Positions 8,248-17,566 of a stretch of 55,513 nucleotides of DNA are shown here, one piece after another (position 1 is the stretch's first letter; every line of letters starts with the position of its first letter). The position numbers were made by a program, and so were the translations under genes. The notes under the pieces are model-generated. The model saw nothing but the letters and a program-made list of their open reading frames with translations, was not told the DNA's origin and did no database searches. The stretch is from positions 1-55,513 of the forward strand of contig JAGDWE010000009.1 in assembly GCA_023255965.1 (NCBI GenBank). The letters run 5' to 3'. This stretch comes from Desulfurococcales archaeon. Lineage in GTDB: Archaea; Thermoproteota; Thermoprotei_A; Sulfolobales; NBVN01.

Positions 8248-9353
8248 TACATTATAGATTTAATTGATACGTTGCTTAGGAACTTTAATGCTAAATTAAT
8301 GTTGCCGTAACTCGATATATAGATCCCGTCAATTAAATCTCTTACTTCCTCTAGCATCTTCCTAATAATTAGCTCGTTGGCTACTATTACGTCATTACTC
8401 TTCAATAAGCTAGTTAGATATTCCTTCTCAGAATGGCTTAGCTTTATACCTAATCCATCAATGATCTCCAACCTCTTAACGCTATCTAATATTGCGTACG
8501 TAGCTAGTACTTTAATATCCAGATATAAGGACTTAACCCTCCGTATAAACTCCCTGAACCTACTTACGCTATATATTGGCTGAGTGGCTATGAATTCTGC
8601 ACCGCATTTTAACTTCCTCACCGTTCTTAAGACCTCTAAGTCAATGTAATCACTATATTGGTTTGCAGCAACCCCTACATGTGCTGCCTTACCGCCAATA
8701 CCTACTCTCCTACCGGAGTGATTAATGCCCAAGTCGCTTAGTAATCTAATTAAGTAGATTAACTGTGTTGAGTCTAAAGCGAATAAAGCGTTACCTGCAT
8801 TTCTAGGCCAGTCACCAGTAACCACGATAAAGTTACTTACTCCAGAATTAACAGCAGTTACTATGTACTTAGATAACTCATCTAACGATTTATCACGAGC
8901 GCTTAGATTCAATATCACGTCGACGTTGCTAAAGTGAGTCCTAGCGATCGAAGCCAATGTAAGTTGATCGTATGTTACTAGACCCATGGGTGAGTCAACT
9001 AAGACGTAGGCATCAACATAATTAGCTAACCTCCCTAACAACTTAACCAATACCCTTAAGTCTAAATCCACCGGCCGGCTAAATACCTCATAAGCTAATG
9101 CACTGCCCCTATTGAGCAATTCGATAAATTTAGACGATATACGTAATGGTGGGGGTACGTAGTCCCTAATCTTGAAGTAAGGACCTAAGTTAACCTTAGT
9201 GAATACTTCAAGGCACTTACTTCCATCTTTACATAATTTTTTATATACATCAACCCATACGCACTCTCCTGCGACCTCACAGTAATCGCCTCTATAACCC
9301 CCGCATGGCCCGTTTAGCATGCCCTTCGGACATCTACCCACGCTACTTAGCAC
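8247..9353 (-). CDS. Methylenetetrahydrofolate reductase-like protein with N-terminal MTHFR_C zinc domain
   Basis: The product is 368 aa. Residues 8-34 carry CPKGMLNGPCGG and CEVAGECVW, the cysteine-rich motif of the MTHFR_C domain normally found C-terminal to, or separate from, MetF. The rest is a TIM barrel of the MetF type, with landmarks such as NFIVVTGDWPR, RRVGIGGKAAHVG and GAEFIATQPIY. The predicted reaction is reduction of a methylene-pterin to methyl-pterin, or a related step. Because crenarchaea use modified C1 carriers, the cofactor is not certain. The fusion order (zinc domain first) is unusual. It is divergent from the geranylgeranyl reductase gene, 55 bp away. Confidence 0.8.
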   Translation of the reverse strand: MLSSVGRCPKGMLNGPCGGYRGDYCEVAGECVWVDVYKKLCKDGSKCLEVFTKVNLGPYFKIRDYVPPPLRISSKFIELLNRGSALAYEVFSRPVDLDLRVLVKLLGRLANYVDAYVLVDSPMGLVTYDQLTLASIARTHFSNVDVILNLSARDKSLDELSKYIVTAVNSGVSNFIVVTGDWPRNAGNALFALDSTQLIYLIRLLSDLGINHSGRRVGIGGKAAHVGVAANQYSDYIDLEVLRTVRKLKCGAEFIATQPIYSVSRFREFIRRVKSLYLDIKVLATYAILDSVKRLEIIDGLGIKLSHSEKEYLTSLLKSNDVIVANELIIRKMLEEVRDLIDGIYISSYGNINLALKFLSNVSIKSIM

Positions 9354-9373
9354 CTAAATCAGTAATTACATTA

Positions 9374-9384
9374 CATATTTAAAA
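9374..9384 (+). promoter_or_regulatory. TATA box upstream of the geranylgeranyl reductase gene
   Basis: The segment atatttaaaac lies about 30 bp before the ATG at 9409. No Shine-Dalgarno sequence lies between, so the gene is probably transcribed as a leaderless mRNA. Confidence 0.55.
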
Positions 9385-9408
9385 CCGCTATCCAACTGTT
9401 CAATAGCT

Positions 9409-10530
9409 ATGAAGGTAGGTATTGTTGGTGCAGGATTCAGCGGATTGCTTAGTGCCCTTAAGATAGCCAAGTACATGGATGTAGAAGTTTTCGAGGAACA
9501 TGCGAGGATAGGATACCCTAGGCACTGCACCGGCTTGGTAAGCGAGTATGTATTTAATTACCTAGGTAGCGAGGTGGGCGAATGCACCTTAAACTCCTTC
9601 AATAGATATATTGTGAGGCATGTATCAAGACCTAATGATGAGATAGAATTAAGGTTTAAGGAGAGGGTTTACCTCATAGATAGACCTAAGGCTGAGCAGT
9701 ACTTTGCGGATGTGGTACAATCATATGGCGGTATTATTTACTTAAGTCACGGCGTTAAATCCGTAGATGCTCGTGACACCTCGATATCCTTAATGGACGG
9801 CAGCAAGAAACGCTATGATTTAATAATATTGGCTGAGGGGTCTAGGGCAAACATAGTTAGAAAGCTAGGACTATGCCGAGAAATTAAGTATCTAATAGGT
9901 GTTCAGGCCGTTTTAAGGGTTCAAAACGAGCTGGATCATCCATATGTGCTATTTGGTGACGATCTAAGTAATGAGTTCTTCGGGTGGTTAGTTCCTATAG
10001 ATGAGAAGAATCTAATAGCCGGCTTAGCAGACGCTGTCGAACCATATAATAAACTAAAGCGCTTAATAAGTAGGTACTTAAGGCAATTCCTAAATGCGTC
10101 ACAGTTAAGTTATGAGATCACTGAGATCTTCGGAGGATTAATACCTATGTCTAAGCCATGTAATCAAGTCATTAATAAAGTTATAGGTCTAGGGGATGCA
10201 GTATCAGTTACTAAGCCATTAAGTGGTGGCGGGATCTACGGTATATATAGGCAGGTAAGAGAGCTAGAGAGTTTGAAGAGTTTATGCAGTCCAGAGGATT
10301 TAGTTAAGGAATACTCATCAAGGGTAAAGCGCTTACTACATGAACTAAGGCTCCAACACTTAATTAAGGATTTAATTAATAGAAAATTTAATAGCATAAA
10401 TAACTTGATATTAAGGATTATCGACTCTAGAATTAACTGCATTAAGGTAGTGGATTATGATAAGCTAGTGATCGGTCCCTCAGAAATCCTTAAGGTCTTG
10501 AAACTCATTACGCTGAGCGTCTATAATTGA
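9409..10530 (+). CDS. Geranylgeranyl reductase family FAD oxidoreductase
   Basis: The product is 373 aa. GAGFSG at residues 7-12 is the FAD-binding dinucleotide motif. RHCTGLVS (about 43-50) and FGWLVPI match the active-site and substrate region of archaeal digeranylgeranylglycerophospholipid reductases. VIGLGDAVSVTKPLSGGGIYG near residue 258 is the second FAD motif. The family saturates the isoprenoid chains of membrane lipids at the membrane surface. Other paralogues act on quinone side chains, so the exact substrate is open. A DGGGP synthase gene lies 1.7 kb downstream on the same strand. Confidence 0.85.
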   Translation: MKVGIVGAGFSGLLSALKIAKYMDVEVFEEHARIGYPRHCTGLVSEYVFNYLGSEVGECTLNSFNRYIVRHVSRPNDEIELRFKERVYLIDRPKAEQYFADVVQSYGGIIYLSHGVKSVDARDTSISLMDGSKKRYDLIILAEGSRANIVRKLGLCREIKYLIGVQAVLRVQNELDHPYVLFGDDLSNEFFGWLVPIDEKNLIAGLADAVEPYNKLKRLISRYLRQFLNASQLSYEITEIFGGLIPMSKPCNQVINKVIGLGDAVSVTKPLSGGGIYGIYRQVRELESLKSLCSPEDLVKEYSSRVKRLLHELRLQHLIKDLINRKFNSINNLILRIIDSRINCIKVVDYDKLVIGPSEILKVLKLITLSVYN

Positions 10531-10560
10531 AGGCGTTATATTGGTGATGAAGCTAGATAC

Positions 10561-10592
10561 CGACCTCCTTCCGCCCTGAAGGGCGAAGTTTG
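10561..10592 (+). repeat. TnpB-type hairpin element end
   Basis: The sequence cgacctccttccgccctgaa followed by gggcgaagtttg holds an imperfect palindrome around tgaa. It shares GACCTCCT and CGCCCTGAAGGGCGA with the ends at 7808-7846 and 23950-23990. No transposase gene is attached, so it is a solo end left in the 111-bp gap. Confidence 0.65.
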
Positions 10593-10641
10593 TCCTTCTT
10601 TTATCAAGCCCTATTAATCTCCGAACTCTAATTATTTCGAG

Positions 10642-11604
10642 GTGTGTATAACGACTAAATGCCATAAATGTGGGATTAGAGAAGCTGTAATCCTTCAAAG
10701 ACATAGCGGGAAGTTATTGTGTGCTGAGTGTTTTATAGATGATATTAAGTCACGCGTACTTAACGAGGTACGTAAATACCATATGTTCAACTACAACGAT
10801 AGGCTATTACTAGCTCTCTCAGGAGGTAAGGACAGCTACACATTGCTTGATACGATATTAGGTATTCACGAAGCAAGCAAGTTGGGTGTCATAACGATTT
10901 CTGAGGGTATTCAGGGCTATAGTAGGGATGAGGATGTAGTGTGGATAATGTCTAGGTGTAGGGATTTAGGTATAGACATAGTTAGGGTTAGTTTTAAGGA
11001 GGCTGTGGGATATACGTTATTTGAACTAGTTAATATGTCGAAGGTCTCGGACATTGATGTAAGTCCGTGTACTTTCTGCGGTATGATTAGGAGAAGGATA
11101 ATAAATAGATATGCTAGGGAATTGGGTTACGATAGAGTGTTGACTGCTCATAACTTAGATGATGAATCGCAGACAGCATTTATAAACATATTAAGAGCTG
11201 ACTTAAGTAGGCTTATTCAATCGCATCCGGGGGGTCCTAAGTTAAGTGATTTATTTGTTAGGAGGGTTAAGCCGCTTAGGAAGGTTTATGAATGGGAGTC
11301 AGCTCTTTATGCATATTTAAAGGGGTTTAAGTTCCAGGAAGCTGAGTGCCCGTACATAACTACTGAGCCTACATTAAGAGCTAAGGTAAGGGACTACTTC
11401 CGTAGGTTAGAGGCTCTAGAGCCCGGAGTATTACTTAGATTTCTTAACTTCATTGACGATCTGGTATCGAAGTTCATTGATGAATCTCTTAAAATACCCA
11501 GCCTACCTCTATGTAAGTTATGTGGCGAGCCAACAGCACATAATAGAAGCATTTGTAAGACATGTGAGCTACTTATTAAGGTAGGTGTTATGAGGTGGGC
11601 GTAG
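10642..11604 (+). CDS. tRNA 2-thiolation protein, TtcA/Ncs6 family
   Basis: The product is 320 aa. An N-terminal zinc site (CHKCG and CAEC, residues 7-31) is followed by the PP-loop SGGKDS near residue 60, which adenylates the target nucleotide. A middle CTFCG motif and C-terminal CKLCG/CKTC complete the pattern of the archaeal NcsA/CTU1 group, which thiolates tRNA (for example U34). The GTG start sits in gaggtgtg, which also provides the ribosome binding site. It overlaps the taw3-like gene by 10 bp, so two tRNA modification genes are co-expressed. Confidence 0.88.
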   Translation: MCITTKCHKCGIREAVILQRHSGKLLCAECFIDDIKSRVLNEVRKYHMFNYNDRLLLALSGGKDSYTLLDTILGIHEASKLGVITISEGIQGYSRDEDVVWIMSRCRDLGIDIVRVSFKEAVGYTLFELVNMSKVSDIDVSPCTFCGMIRRRIINRYARELGYDRVLTAHNLDDESQTAFINILRADLSRLIQSHPGGPKLSDLFVRRVKPLRKVYEWESALYAYLKGFKFQEAECPYITTEPTLRAKVRDYFRRLEALEPGVLLRFLNFIDDLVSKFIDESLKIPSLPLCKLCGEPTAHNRSICKTCELLIKVGVMRWA

Positions 11605-12197
11605 ATAGGGAATTATGGCTCCGGAATAAGGAGGTAATGTATAAGCGCTTACTTAATGATCTACATATTGGGTATTTAGATGAGGATATTGAGGAAGTTC
11701 TTTTGGAGATATTTAAGAGGCGTGATTCATATACTGTGAGCTCATGTAGCGGTAGAATAGTTATGGTGGATTGCGTGTTACCGTGGATTAGGAGGAATTC
11801 AACAGTAGTCTTCAAGAAACATAAACCAATAAGTAGAGAGGAATTCCTGGATCTACTAAGCAAGCCCATACTATATAATCTATGGGTGGTAATTACCAGT
11901 CCTATAATTCACGTAGTTACAGCTGATCTTAAAGAAGCGCGCAGGATCCTAGTAATTGGTAGGGAAGCTGGCTTCAAACATAGCGGCATAATAAGTATTA
12001 GGAGGGACGGGATAATCCTTGAGTTAAGGAGTGGTGTAGGTCTCACTCAGATCGTTAAGGCTGGGAGTAAGATACTGGTAGACATCAGTAACGTTGATGA
12101 ATTAGTATCTATGTATAATAATGTATTAACGAGCGGTAAGGAGAGATTAGAGAAACTTAAGGAGCTGCTAAGGAAGTACTCTGAGGAAGAGCATTAA
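11595..12197 (+). CDS. taw3: tRNA wybutosine-synthesis methyltransferase Taw3 (TYW3 family)
   Basis: The product is 200 aa, close to the family length. YTVSSCSGRI near residues 46-55 is the family signature, followed by the VVTADLKEARRILVIGREAGFK-type central region (helix plus glycine turn) and SGVGLTQIV. The enzyme N-methylates the 4-demethylwyosine intermediate at G37 of tRNA-Phe. The GTG start overlaps the end of the thiolase gene, and the DGGGP synthase follows after 13 bp, giving a three-gene transcript. Confidence 0.88.
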   Translation: MGVDRELWLRNKEVMYKRLLNDLHIGYLDEDIEEVLLEIFKRRDSYTVSSCSGRIVMVDCVLPWIRRNSTVVFKKHKPISREEFLDLLSKPILYNLWVVITSPIIHVVTADLKEARRILVIGREAGFKHSGIISIRRDGIILELRSGVGLTQIVKAGSKILVDISNVDELVSMYNNVLTSGKERLEKLKELLRKYSEEEH

Positions 12198-12210
12198 ATG
12201 GGTGCTAATA

Positions 12211-13119
12211 ATGGGCAGATTACTATGGCGTTTCAGCGGCTTTATAGAGATCTTAAGAATACATAATCTGCTGGCTTCCGCAGTAGCTACGTTACTTGGC
12301 TTTATGACTGTGTATGCAGGCTCACGTAGTGAATTAAGCCTTTCAACCTCGTTGATTCCCATATCAGTGGTCGTCTTAGTCGCGGGCGGTGGCTACGTGA
12401 TTAATGACTACTTTGACGTAGTAACCGACTCGATCAATAAGCCTACGAGACCTATACCTTCAGGTAGAGTCCTCAAGGATGAGGCGCTGCTACTGAGCAT
12501 AGCTCTAATGACTTTAGGAATCATACTAGCTACTCTTATCGGCGTAGTATCTTTCGCTTACGCATTAATTAATGCATTACTACTCATAGTCTATTCCAAG
12601 AACCTAAAGAGGGCAGGACTAGTAGGTAATTTAGTGGTTAGTACTGCAAGCGCCAACTCGATATTATACGGCGGCTTAGCGGCATCAGAATACTTAGGCA
12701 GATTTCAACTCATTTCTTATACAGCACCACCAGTTGCATACGCATTCATATTTACGTTGATGAGGGAGATAATAAAAGGCGTTGAAGACTACGTTGGTGA
12801 CCTCAAAAGCAATATTAAGACCTTGGCAGTAATTAAGGGCGTTAAATACGCCTCTAACATCTCAATATCCCTAATGATACTAATAATTACCTCATCTCCT
12901 ATACCCTACATACTTGGCTTATACGGAATCATGTATTTAATTCTAACAGCATGTATGGATGTGATTTTAATGTTATCCATAATAACCCTAATTAGGGGGT
13001 CTAACACAGATGAACTTATTAGGAGGGCCGCACTAGTCAGGAGTTATACTAAAGCAGCCATGTTCCTAGGCATACTTGCATTCCTGACAGATATTTCACT
13101 CTGTGTATTAACTAGCTAG
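12211..13119 (+). CDS. Digeranylgeranylglyceryl phosphate synthase (UbiA family)
   Basis: This membrane prenyltransferase transfers a second geranylgeranyl group to GGGP in archaeal lipid synthesis. The Mg-diphosphate motif is NDYFDVVTDSINKPTRPIPS; a second acidic motif, EDYVGDLKSN, lies near residue 190. About eight hydrophobic helices are visible. A GTG at 12202 is an alternative start. I prefer ATG 12211 because GGGTG lies six bases upstream and the protein then begins MGRLLWRFSGFIEILRI, as in relatives. Length is 302 aa. Its end overlaps the convergent gene by 8 bp. CDP-archaeol synthase, the next pathway enzyme but one, is also in this window (21994-22533). Confidence 0.88.
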   Translation: MGRLLWRFSGFIEILRIHNLLASAVATLLGFMTVYAGSRSELSLSTSLIPISVVVLVAGGGYVINDYFDVVTDSINKPTRPIPSGRVLKDEALLLSIALMTLGIILATLIGVVSFAYALINALLLIVYSKNLKRAGLVGNLVVSTASANSILYGGLAASEYLGRFQLISYTAPPVAYAFIFTLMREIIKGVEDYVGDLKSNIKTLAVIKGVKYASNISISLMILIITSSPIPYILGLYGIMYLILTACMDVILMLSIITLIRGSNTDELIRRAALVRSYTKAAMFLGILAFLTDISLCVLTS

Positions 13120-14155
13120 GTAGTTGGGTTTTAACCTCGGATACTTCCTGCCCATGTAGGCCCTTATATATAGCCCTTAATACCATCAACTTATTTGCTT
13201 TTTTAGCATCTACATCATAGCTTTTAGAGAGCTCCTCGCCAGGTTTTAATGACCTAATTACGTCCCTTATAAATAGATTGCCTCCAGATAAGGCTATTAA
13301 GGTAAGGGTATCGCATACTAAATCACCTTCATTCCTTAAAGTTGCAGTAATACTGATGTTGTTACCCTTGCGTCTGACGTCGCTAACTACTATGCTTATC
13401 TTAGGTCCTTCCTTATTCATCTTGTATCGTAATATCGAGTATATGGGTATGAATGGCGGATGGTATTTCGCCCCCGAGTCCCTATGATATATTGATAAAG
13501 TGCTATTACCTAAAGATTCAAAGCTATTTATTACCGTATTAATCAACCCTATGTAGTTATTTAACGTTTTAACCACCCTTTCATTAAGTACTATATCTAC
13601 CTTAGCATTTTTCGACGGCATGTTTAAAAGTATTGAAGTACTCACCCTACCGTCATACTTTGAACTATACTGAACCGCGTAATTCTCCGTTTGGTTTATT
13701 AGAATGCACCCACCTCTATAATCTACCTCAGTAATTAGGCCTGAATCCCTCTTAACTCCAACTAATTCTACGCCATCTATTGTTATCGGATGAGGTGAGT
13801 CGCATGATATGGTTAGTGTGTACGTCTTCCCTCCCTTAACTACCTTACTCAGATCAAATAGATGTACCGCATATAGGTAACCCCCACACTCTACGACAAC
13901 CTGAGGTTTAAATTCGCGTGTTATGCTTAACTCCTCGATGCCCACCCTCCATGAAACTTTACCTAAGCCTTCATTAGCTGCCGTAATAATAATTAGGTAA
14001 ACCTCATCCAGGGGGTATTCATCTACTTCTAGCAAGTATTCACCAGCTCTGGGATAAGACCTACCTCCTAGCCTTAATTGACTTGAGATGCTCGTATGAT
14101 ATATTCTGCCGTTAACCTCATTCTTAATGAGTCCTAGTAAATCCCCTTTAGACAT
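13112..14155 (-). CDS. Unknown beta-rich protein with CARDB-like C-terminal domain
   Basis: I do not recognise the family. The 347-aa product has no signal peptide or membrane helix. The whole protein is strand-rich. The C-terminal third (KISIVVSDVRRKGNNISITA through LRNEGDLVCDTLTL and SLKPGEELSKSYDVD) resembles CARDB-type beta-sandwich adhesion or stalk domains. The N-terminal half looks like a carbohydrate-binding-type sandwich. It lies 38 bp after the DUF763 gene on the same strand, at the end of a run DUF763, NfeD protease, stomatin. Confidence 0.6.
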   Translation of the reverse strand: MSKGDLLGLIKNEVNGRIYHTSISSQLRLGGRSYPRAGEYLLEVDEYPLDEVYLIIITAANEGLGKVSWRVGIEELSITREFKPQVVVECGGYLYAVHLFDLSKVVKGGKTYTLTISCDSPHPITIDGVELVGVKRDSGLITEVDYRGGCILINQTENYAVQYSSKYDGRVSTSILLNMPSKNAKVDIVLNERVVKTLNNYIGLINTVINSFESLGNSTLSIYHRDSGAKYHPPFIPIYSILRYKMNKEGPKISIVVSDVRRKGNNISITATLRNEGDLVCDTLTLIALSGGNLFIRDVIRSLKPGEELSKSYDVDAKKANKLMVLRAIYKGLHGQEVSEVKTQLPS

Positions 14156-14193
14156 TAATCCACCACTAGTTAAGTTAATCAGAAGTATTAAAG

Positions 14194-15384
14194 TTAAAGT
14201 CGATCAAGGACTTCATCTTTGGGAGCGTATCTCCTTAAGTTCCTTAAAGCAATTAATTTCTCCTTGCGTCCCATTTCAGCCTCTTTAATGATGTCATTTA
14301 ATTCCCTAATCACCTTAACCATCAATTCTCTCTTTATTGGAAAAGGTATACCATCCTTACCACCAACGGTAAATGCGTATTTGAATGGATCGTATGGATC
14401 GGTTACCGGATCATCTAATGATGGCGGCTCCCTATAGATCAGCTCGGATACAAGGCTTAACGCCCTATAGACTTCACTACCTACGTTAGGTATTAGTAGT
14501 GCTTCCTCGATACTCGATGGCTTTATCTCATAAACCTTCATAAGCCTACTTAATAAAGATCTATCCAGCCTTACTGGCCTGTAATACGTTGTATTGAACG
14601 TTATAACATTGCCTCTAAGATTATGCGCCTCACTTTTTATGCCTATGAAGTAATCAAGAGTCTTAACTCCCTTAAGAACGTTATTGATCTCCGTAATCAT
14701 CCCCACAACCTTCTTGGGGTTTTCATTCATCAAATCTAATATGACCTCCTTACACCTCCTTGAAGCTATATCTACTAGATTTAACGCTGTTCCTTTATAA
14801 TTAGATGCTATTCCTGAATGCGGGCTCTCATCTATTTTAGGGCTAGTAAACCAAGCTATATGATACCTACGAGCCAATTTAACGTCCAGATTCATGCCCT
14901 GCTGAATAACCACCCACCTCCCCTTATCGTCGAATACTATGACATGGTGATATAGTGAGAAGCCATCCTGAAGTAGGGCTGAATCAACCTTAGCAGATAA
15001 CTTAGAATATCTGATCAATTCATTAATTACTGACGAATTAATGCCTAATTCATCACCATACCCTACAATTTCATCAGGCGTTCTTAAGGCTAACCCGCCT
15101 TTACCGCCTGCAACCCTAACATTAACTCCTAAGTCATTTAACGACTCCTTAATGATGGCTGTGGTTACCGTTGTCGACCCGCTACTATCCCAGTCCATGC
15201 CTATAGCATTATTAAATGCCTGAAACCATAATGGATTAGAGAGCCTTCTTAGTAACCCCTCACTGCCTAACTCCATAATAACTATCCTTAATATTTCCTT
15301 ACCTAATTTCTTCATAAGCTTCGCTAACCATTGCGGGACATGACCATCATGTAGCGGTAGATCAGCATAACCGCTAAGAACCAT
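14194..15384 (-). CDS. DUF763 family protein
   Basis: The 396-aa product opens with GYADLPLHDGHVPQWLAKLM, the recognisable start of DUF763, a family of unknown function found in archaea and some bacteria. Other conserved stretches are MDWDSSGSTTVTT and VAGGKGGLALRTP. Family members are sometimes discussed near DNA repair genes, but I can assign no reaction. It is cytoplasmic with no membrane segments. Its start overlaps the end of the NfeD-type protease gene by 11 bp, so the two are co-translated. Confidence 0.8.
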   Translation of the reverse strand: MVLSGYADLPLHDGHVPQWLAKLMKKLGKEILRIVIMELGSEGLLRRLSNPLWFQAFNNAIGMDWDSSGSTTVTTAIIKESLNDLGVNVRVAGGKGGLALRTPDEIVGYGDELGINSSVINELIRYSKLSAKVDSALLQDGFSLYHHVIVFDDKGRWVVIQQGMNLDVKLARRYHIAWFTSPKIDESPHSGIASNYKGTALNLVDIASRRCKEVILDLMNENPKKVVGMITEINNVLKGVKTLDYFIGIKSEAHNLRGNVITFNTTYYRPVRLDRSLLSRLMKVYEIKPSSIEEALLIPNVGSEVYRALSLVSELIYREPPSLDDPVTDPYDPFKYAFTVGGKDGIPFPIKRELMVKVIRELNDIIKEAEMGRKEKLIALRNLRRYAPKDEVLDRL

Positions 15385-16687
15385 GCTTACGCACCACTAA
15401 GTATCTCTCCTCCTGCTTAACTACGTAAATGAGCTCCCCTGGCTCAACAATTTCATCAGATCTAGCCAGCCAGTACTCACCATCAACTAACACATATCCG
15501 TAGGTACCTGGCGCCAGTCTATCAAGGGCCTTACCAACCTTACCCTCAAGGCTAAATATACGACTTCTCATCTTCTTTGCCTTAATTACTTTCACCAACA
15601 TGAATGAAGTAAGTGAAGTAAATAAAACCCCTACAATAATACTAGTGATTCTAAGCATTTCTATTTGCCGAGGAGTTAGGATCAAGGTCGATGGAATGGA
15701 TGTAGGAATTAAAATTAATCCTAGGACTAATAGTACGATGCCTGAAACTCCAGTGACCCCGAATCCAGGTATTACGAATAATTCTAGGGCGAGTAGTAAA
15801 GAACCCAACAATATCATGAGCAATGACGCTATGTTGGGGTTGAAGCCGGATCCTATTAAACCTAGTATTAAGAATACCAATGCTAATGGTATAGCATGTA
15901 GATTAGCTGATGCTAATGCAAATATTAATGACATCACACCAACAGTAACTAATATACTACTTACCAGAGTGTTGGTAAGTATGGATAAAGCTCTAGATCT
16001 TAAACTGCATGTAAAGTAAGTATAGCTACGTATGTTGATGATATAATTACCTGAAGATGTATTGATTATCATGCCATTCAGCTTAGCTATCAATTCATCT
16101 AAGTTACTTACCTCAAAATCGGCAACGCCTAATTCAACAGCTTTACGTGAATCCAACACTAAATTGCTCCTTATGAACTCCTGGACAACAGATTCGTTCC
16201 TGCCCCTAGCACTGGCGTACATTAAAGCCTTTTGAATTATTGGATTTAAGACCTTACTCTCGTTAACGTACTCAACAGCGCCTGTTAGCGGATTGTAGGT
16301 TACCGGCTGCATGGCGCCAATTATAGAATTACGTGATAAGGATACTACATGCATCGGTAGTAGGATTAATGTGCCGGCACTTAAAGCCTTACCGCCCGCT
16401 ACATAACCTATCACTGGAACATGCGTTGTATAGATAGCATCGCCTATGGTAAATGCCGAGTCAAGCCATCCACCATAGCTATCTACCATGACAATAAGTG
16501 CTTTATTAGATGCTTCAGCTTCGCTTAGTGCATCAACTACACATTCAGCTATACCGGGATCTATAGTATCCCATGGTGGCATTACCTTAACTATCAATGC
16601 GCTATTTATTGATGGCGGGTCGGCAAGTACGTTAGCTGGTGTTAGTATAATAATGAATACTGCCGTTAAGAGCAAGTAATTCCTCAT
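15374..16687 (-). CDS. NfeD-type membrane-bound serine protease (stomatin operon partner)
   Basis: The product is 437 aa. Residues 1-22 are a signal peptide ending in VLA. A ClpP-like protease domain follows, with the glycine-rich SYGGWLD and GKALSAGTLI holding the expected catalytic Ser near residue 103. Several hydrophobic helices occupy about 230-365, and the C-terminal ~60 residues are the OB-fold NfeD domain (GKVGKALDRLAPGTYGYVLV). Archaeal homologues such as Pyrococcus PH1510 cleave the C-terminal region of stomatin. The stomatin gene directly upstream overlaps by four bases, supporting that partnership. Confidence 0.88.
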   Translation of the reverse strand: MRNYLLLTAVFIIILTPANVLADPPSINSALIVKVMPPWDTIDPGIAECVVDALSEAEASNKALIVMVDSYGGWLDSAFTIGDAIYTTHVPVIGYVAGGKALSAGTLILLPMHVVSLSRNSIIGAMQPVTYNPLTGAVEYVNESKVLNPIIQKALMYASARGRNESVVQEFIRSNLVLDSRKAVELGVADFEVSNLDELIAKLNGMIINTSSGNYIINIRSYTYFTCSLRSRALSILTNTLVSSILVTVGVMSLIFALASANLHAIPLALVFLILGLIGSGFNPNIASLLMILLGSLLLALELFVIPGFGVTGVSGIVLLVLGLILIPTSIPSTLILTPRQIEMLRITSIIVGVLFTSLTSFMLVKVIKAKKMRSRIFSLEGKVGKALDRLAPGTYGYVLVDGEYWLARSDEIVEPGELIYVVKQEERYLVVRKHGS

Positions 16688-17502
16688 GGACTGCTTTCCT
16701 GCTTCCCGCTACTTTCTAGTTGTCGCCTTACAACACCTAACGATGATGCGATGGCATGTGCTGAAGCACTTGCTGTCTCAGTAACCACTATCAATGCCCT
16801 CTCCTTAGCTATCTCCGTTAAAGTCTGGAGCTCCCTTAATCTAATGGCGGCAACATGCTTCTCGTACTCCTCAGCTGCCTCTGCGAGGATTTTAGATGCC
16901 TGTTTTTCGCCTTCAGCCTCAATGATCCTAGCTCTACGCCATCTCTCCGCCTCAGCCTGCTTAGCCATAGCCCTCTTCATAGCCTCCGGCAACTCGACGT
17001 TCTTTAACGTGACGGCTACTACCTTAATGCCCCAAGGCATTGTTATTTCGTCAATGTTGCTTTGAAGCCTCTTATTTAATTCCTCCCTCCTCATAAGTAA
17101 ATCATCTAATTCAACCTGACCTAGAACATCCCTTAAAACGGTCTGACCTAATAGCGTTATTGCGTAGGGATAGTTAGCTACCTTAACTATCGCCTTCTCA
17201 GGGTCTACGACTCTATAGTAGATCACTGCATCAATATTTACAGTGACGTTATCCCTAGTTATTATTTCCTGCCTAGGCACATCTACGGTGACCACCCTTA
17301 AGTCAACCTTAGCCAGACTATCAATAAATGGGATAATAAAGAATAACCCAGGACCCCTAACTCCTACCAACCTACCCAACCTAAATAGTACCGCCCTTTC
17401 ATACTCCTTAATTATCTTAATGCTTGCGCTAAGTAATGAAACTGCTATCAATGTTATGATTAAAATTAGAATTAATGTAAATATATCCAAACCTCTAATC
17501 AC
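16684..17502 (-). CDS. Stomatin/prohibitin-like SPFH membrane protein
   Basis: The product is 272 aa. One membrane segment (residues 8-30) is followed by EYERAVLFRLGRLVGVRGPG, the family signature, then the SPFH domain and a coiled coil rich in Ala/Glu (about 180-240). It forms membrane-attached oligomers. Start and neighbours match the archaeal p-stomatin/STOPP pair. The last residues are the hydrophobic-to-polar tail that PH1510-type proteases cut in relatives. It is the first gene of a run of three or four. Confidence 0.9.
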   Translation of the reverse strand: MIRGLDIFTLILILIITLIAVSLLSASIKIIKEYERAVLFRLGRLVGVRGPGLFFIIPFIDSLAKVDLRVVTVDVPRQEIITRDNVTVNIDAVIYYRVVDPEKAIVKVANYPYAITLLGQTVLRDVLGQVELDDLLMRREELNKRLQSNIDEITMPWGIKVVAVTLKNVELPEAMKRAMAKQAEAERWRRARIIEAEGEKQASKILAEAAEEYEKHVAAIRLRELQTLTEIAKERALIVVTETASASAHAIASSLGVVRRQLESSGKQESSP

Positions 17503-17566
17503 CCTTATTACTTAAGTATCACGCAATTTAAACCTAGCTACATATAATATCACTTGGTGTGAAGAG

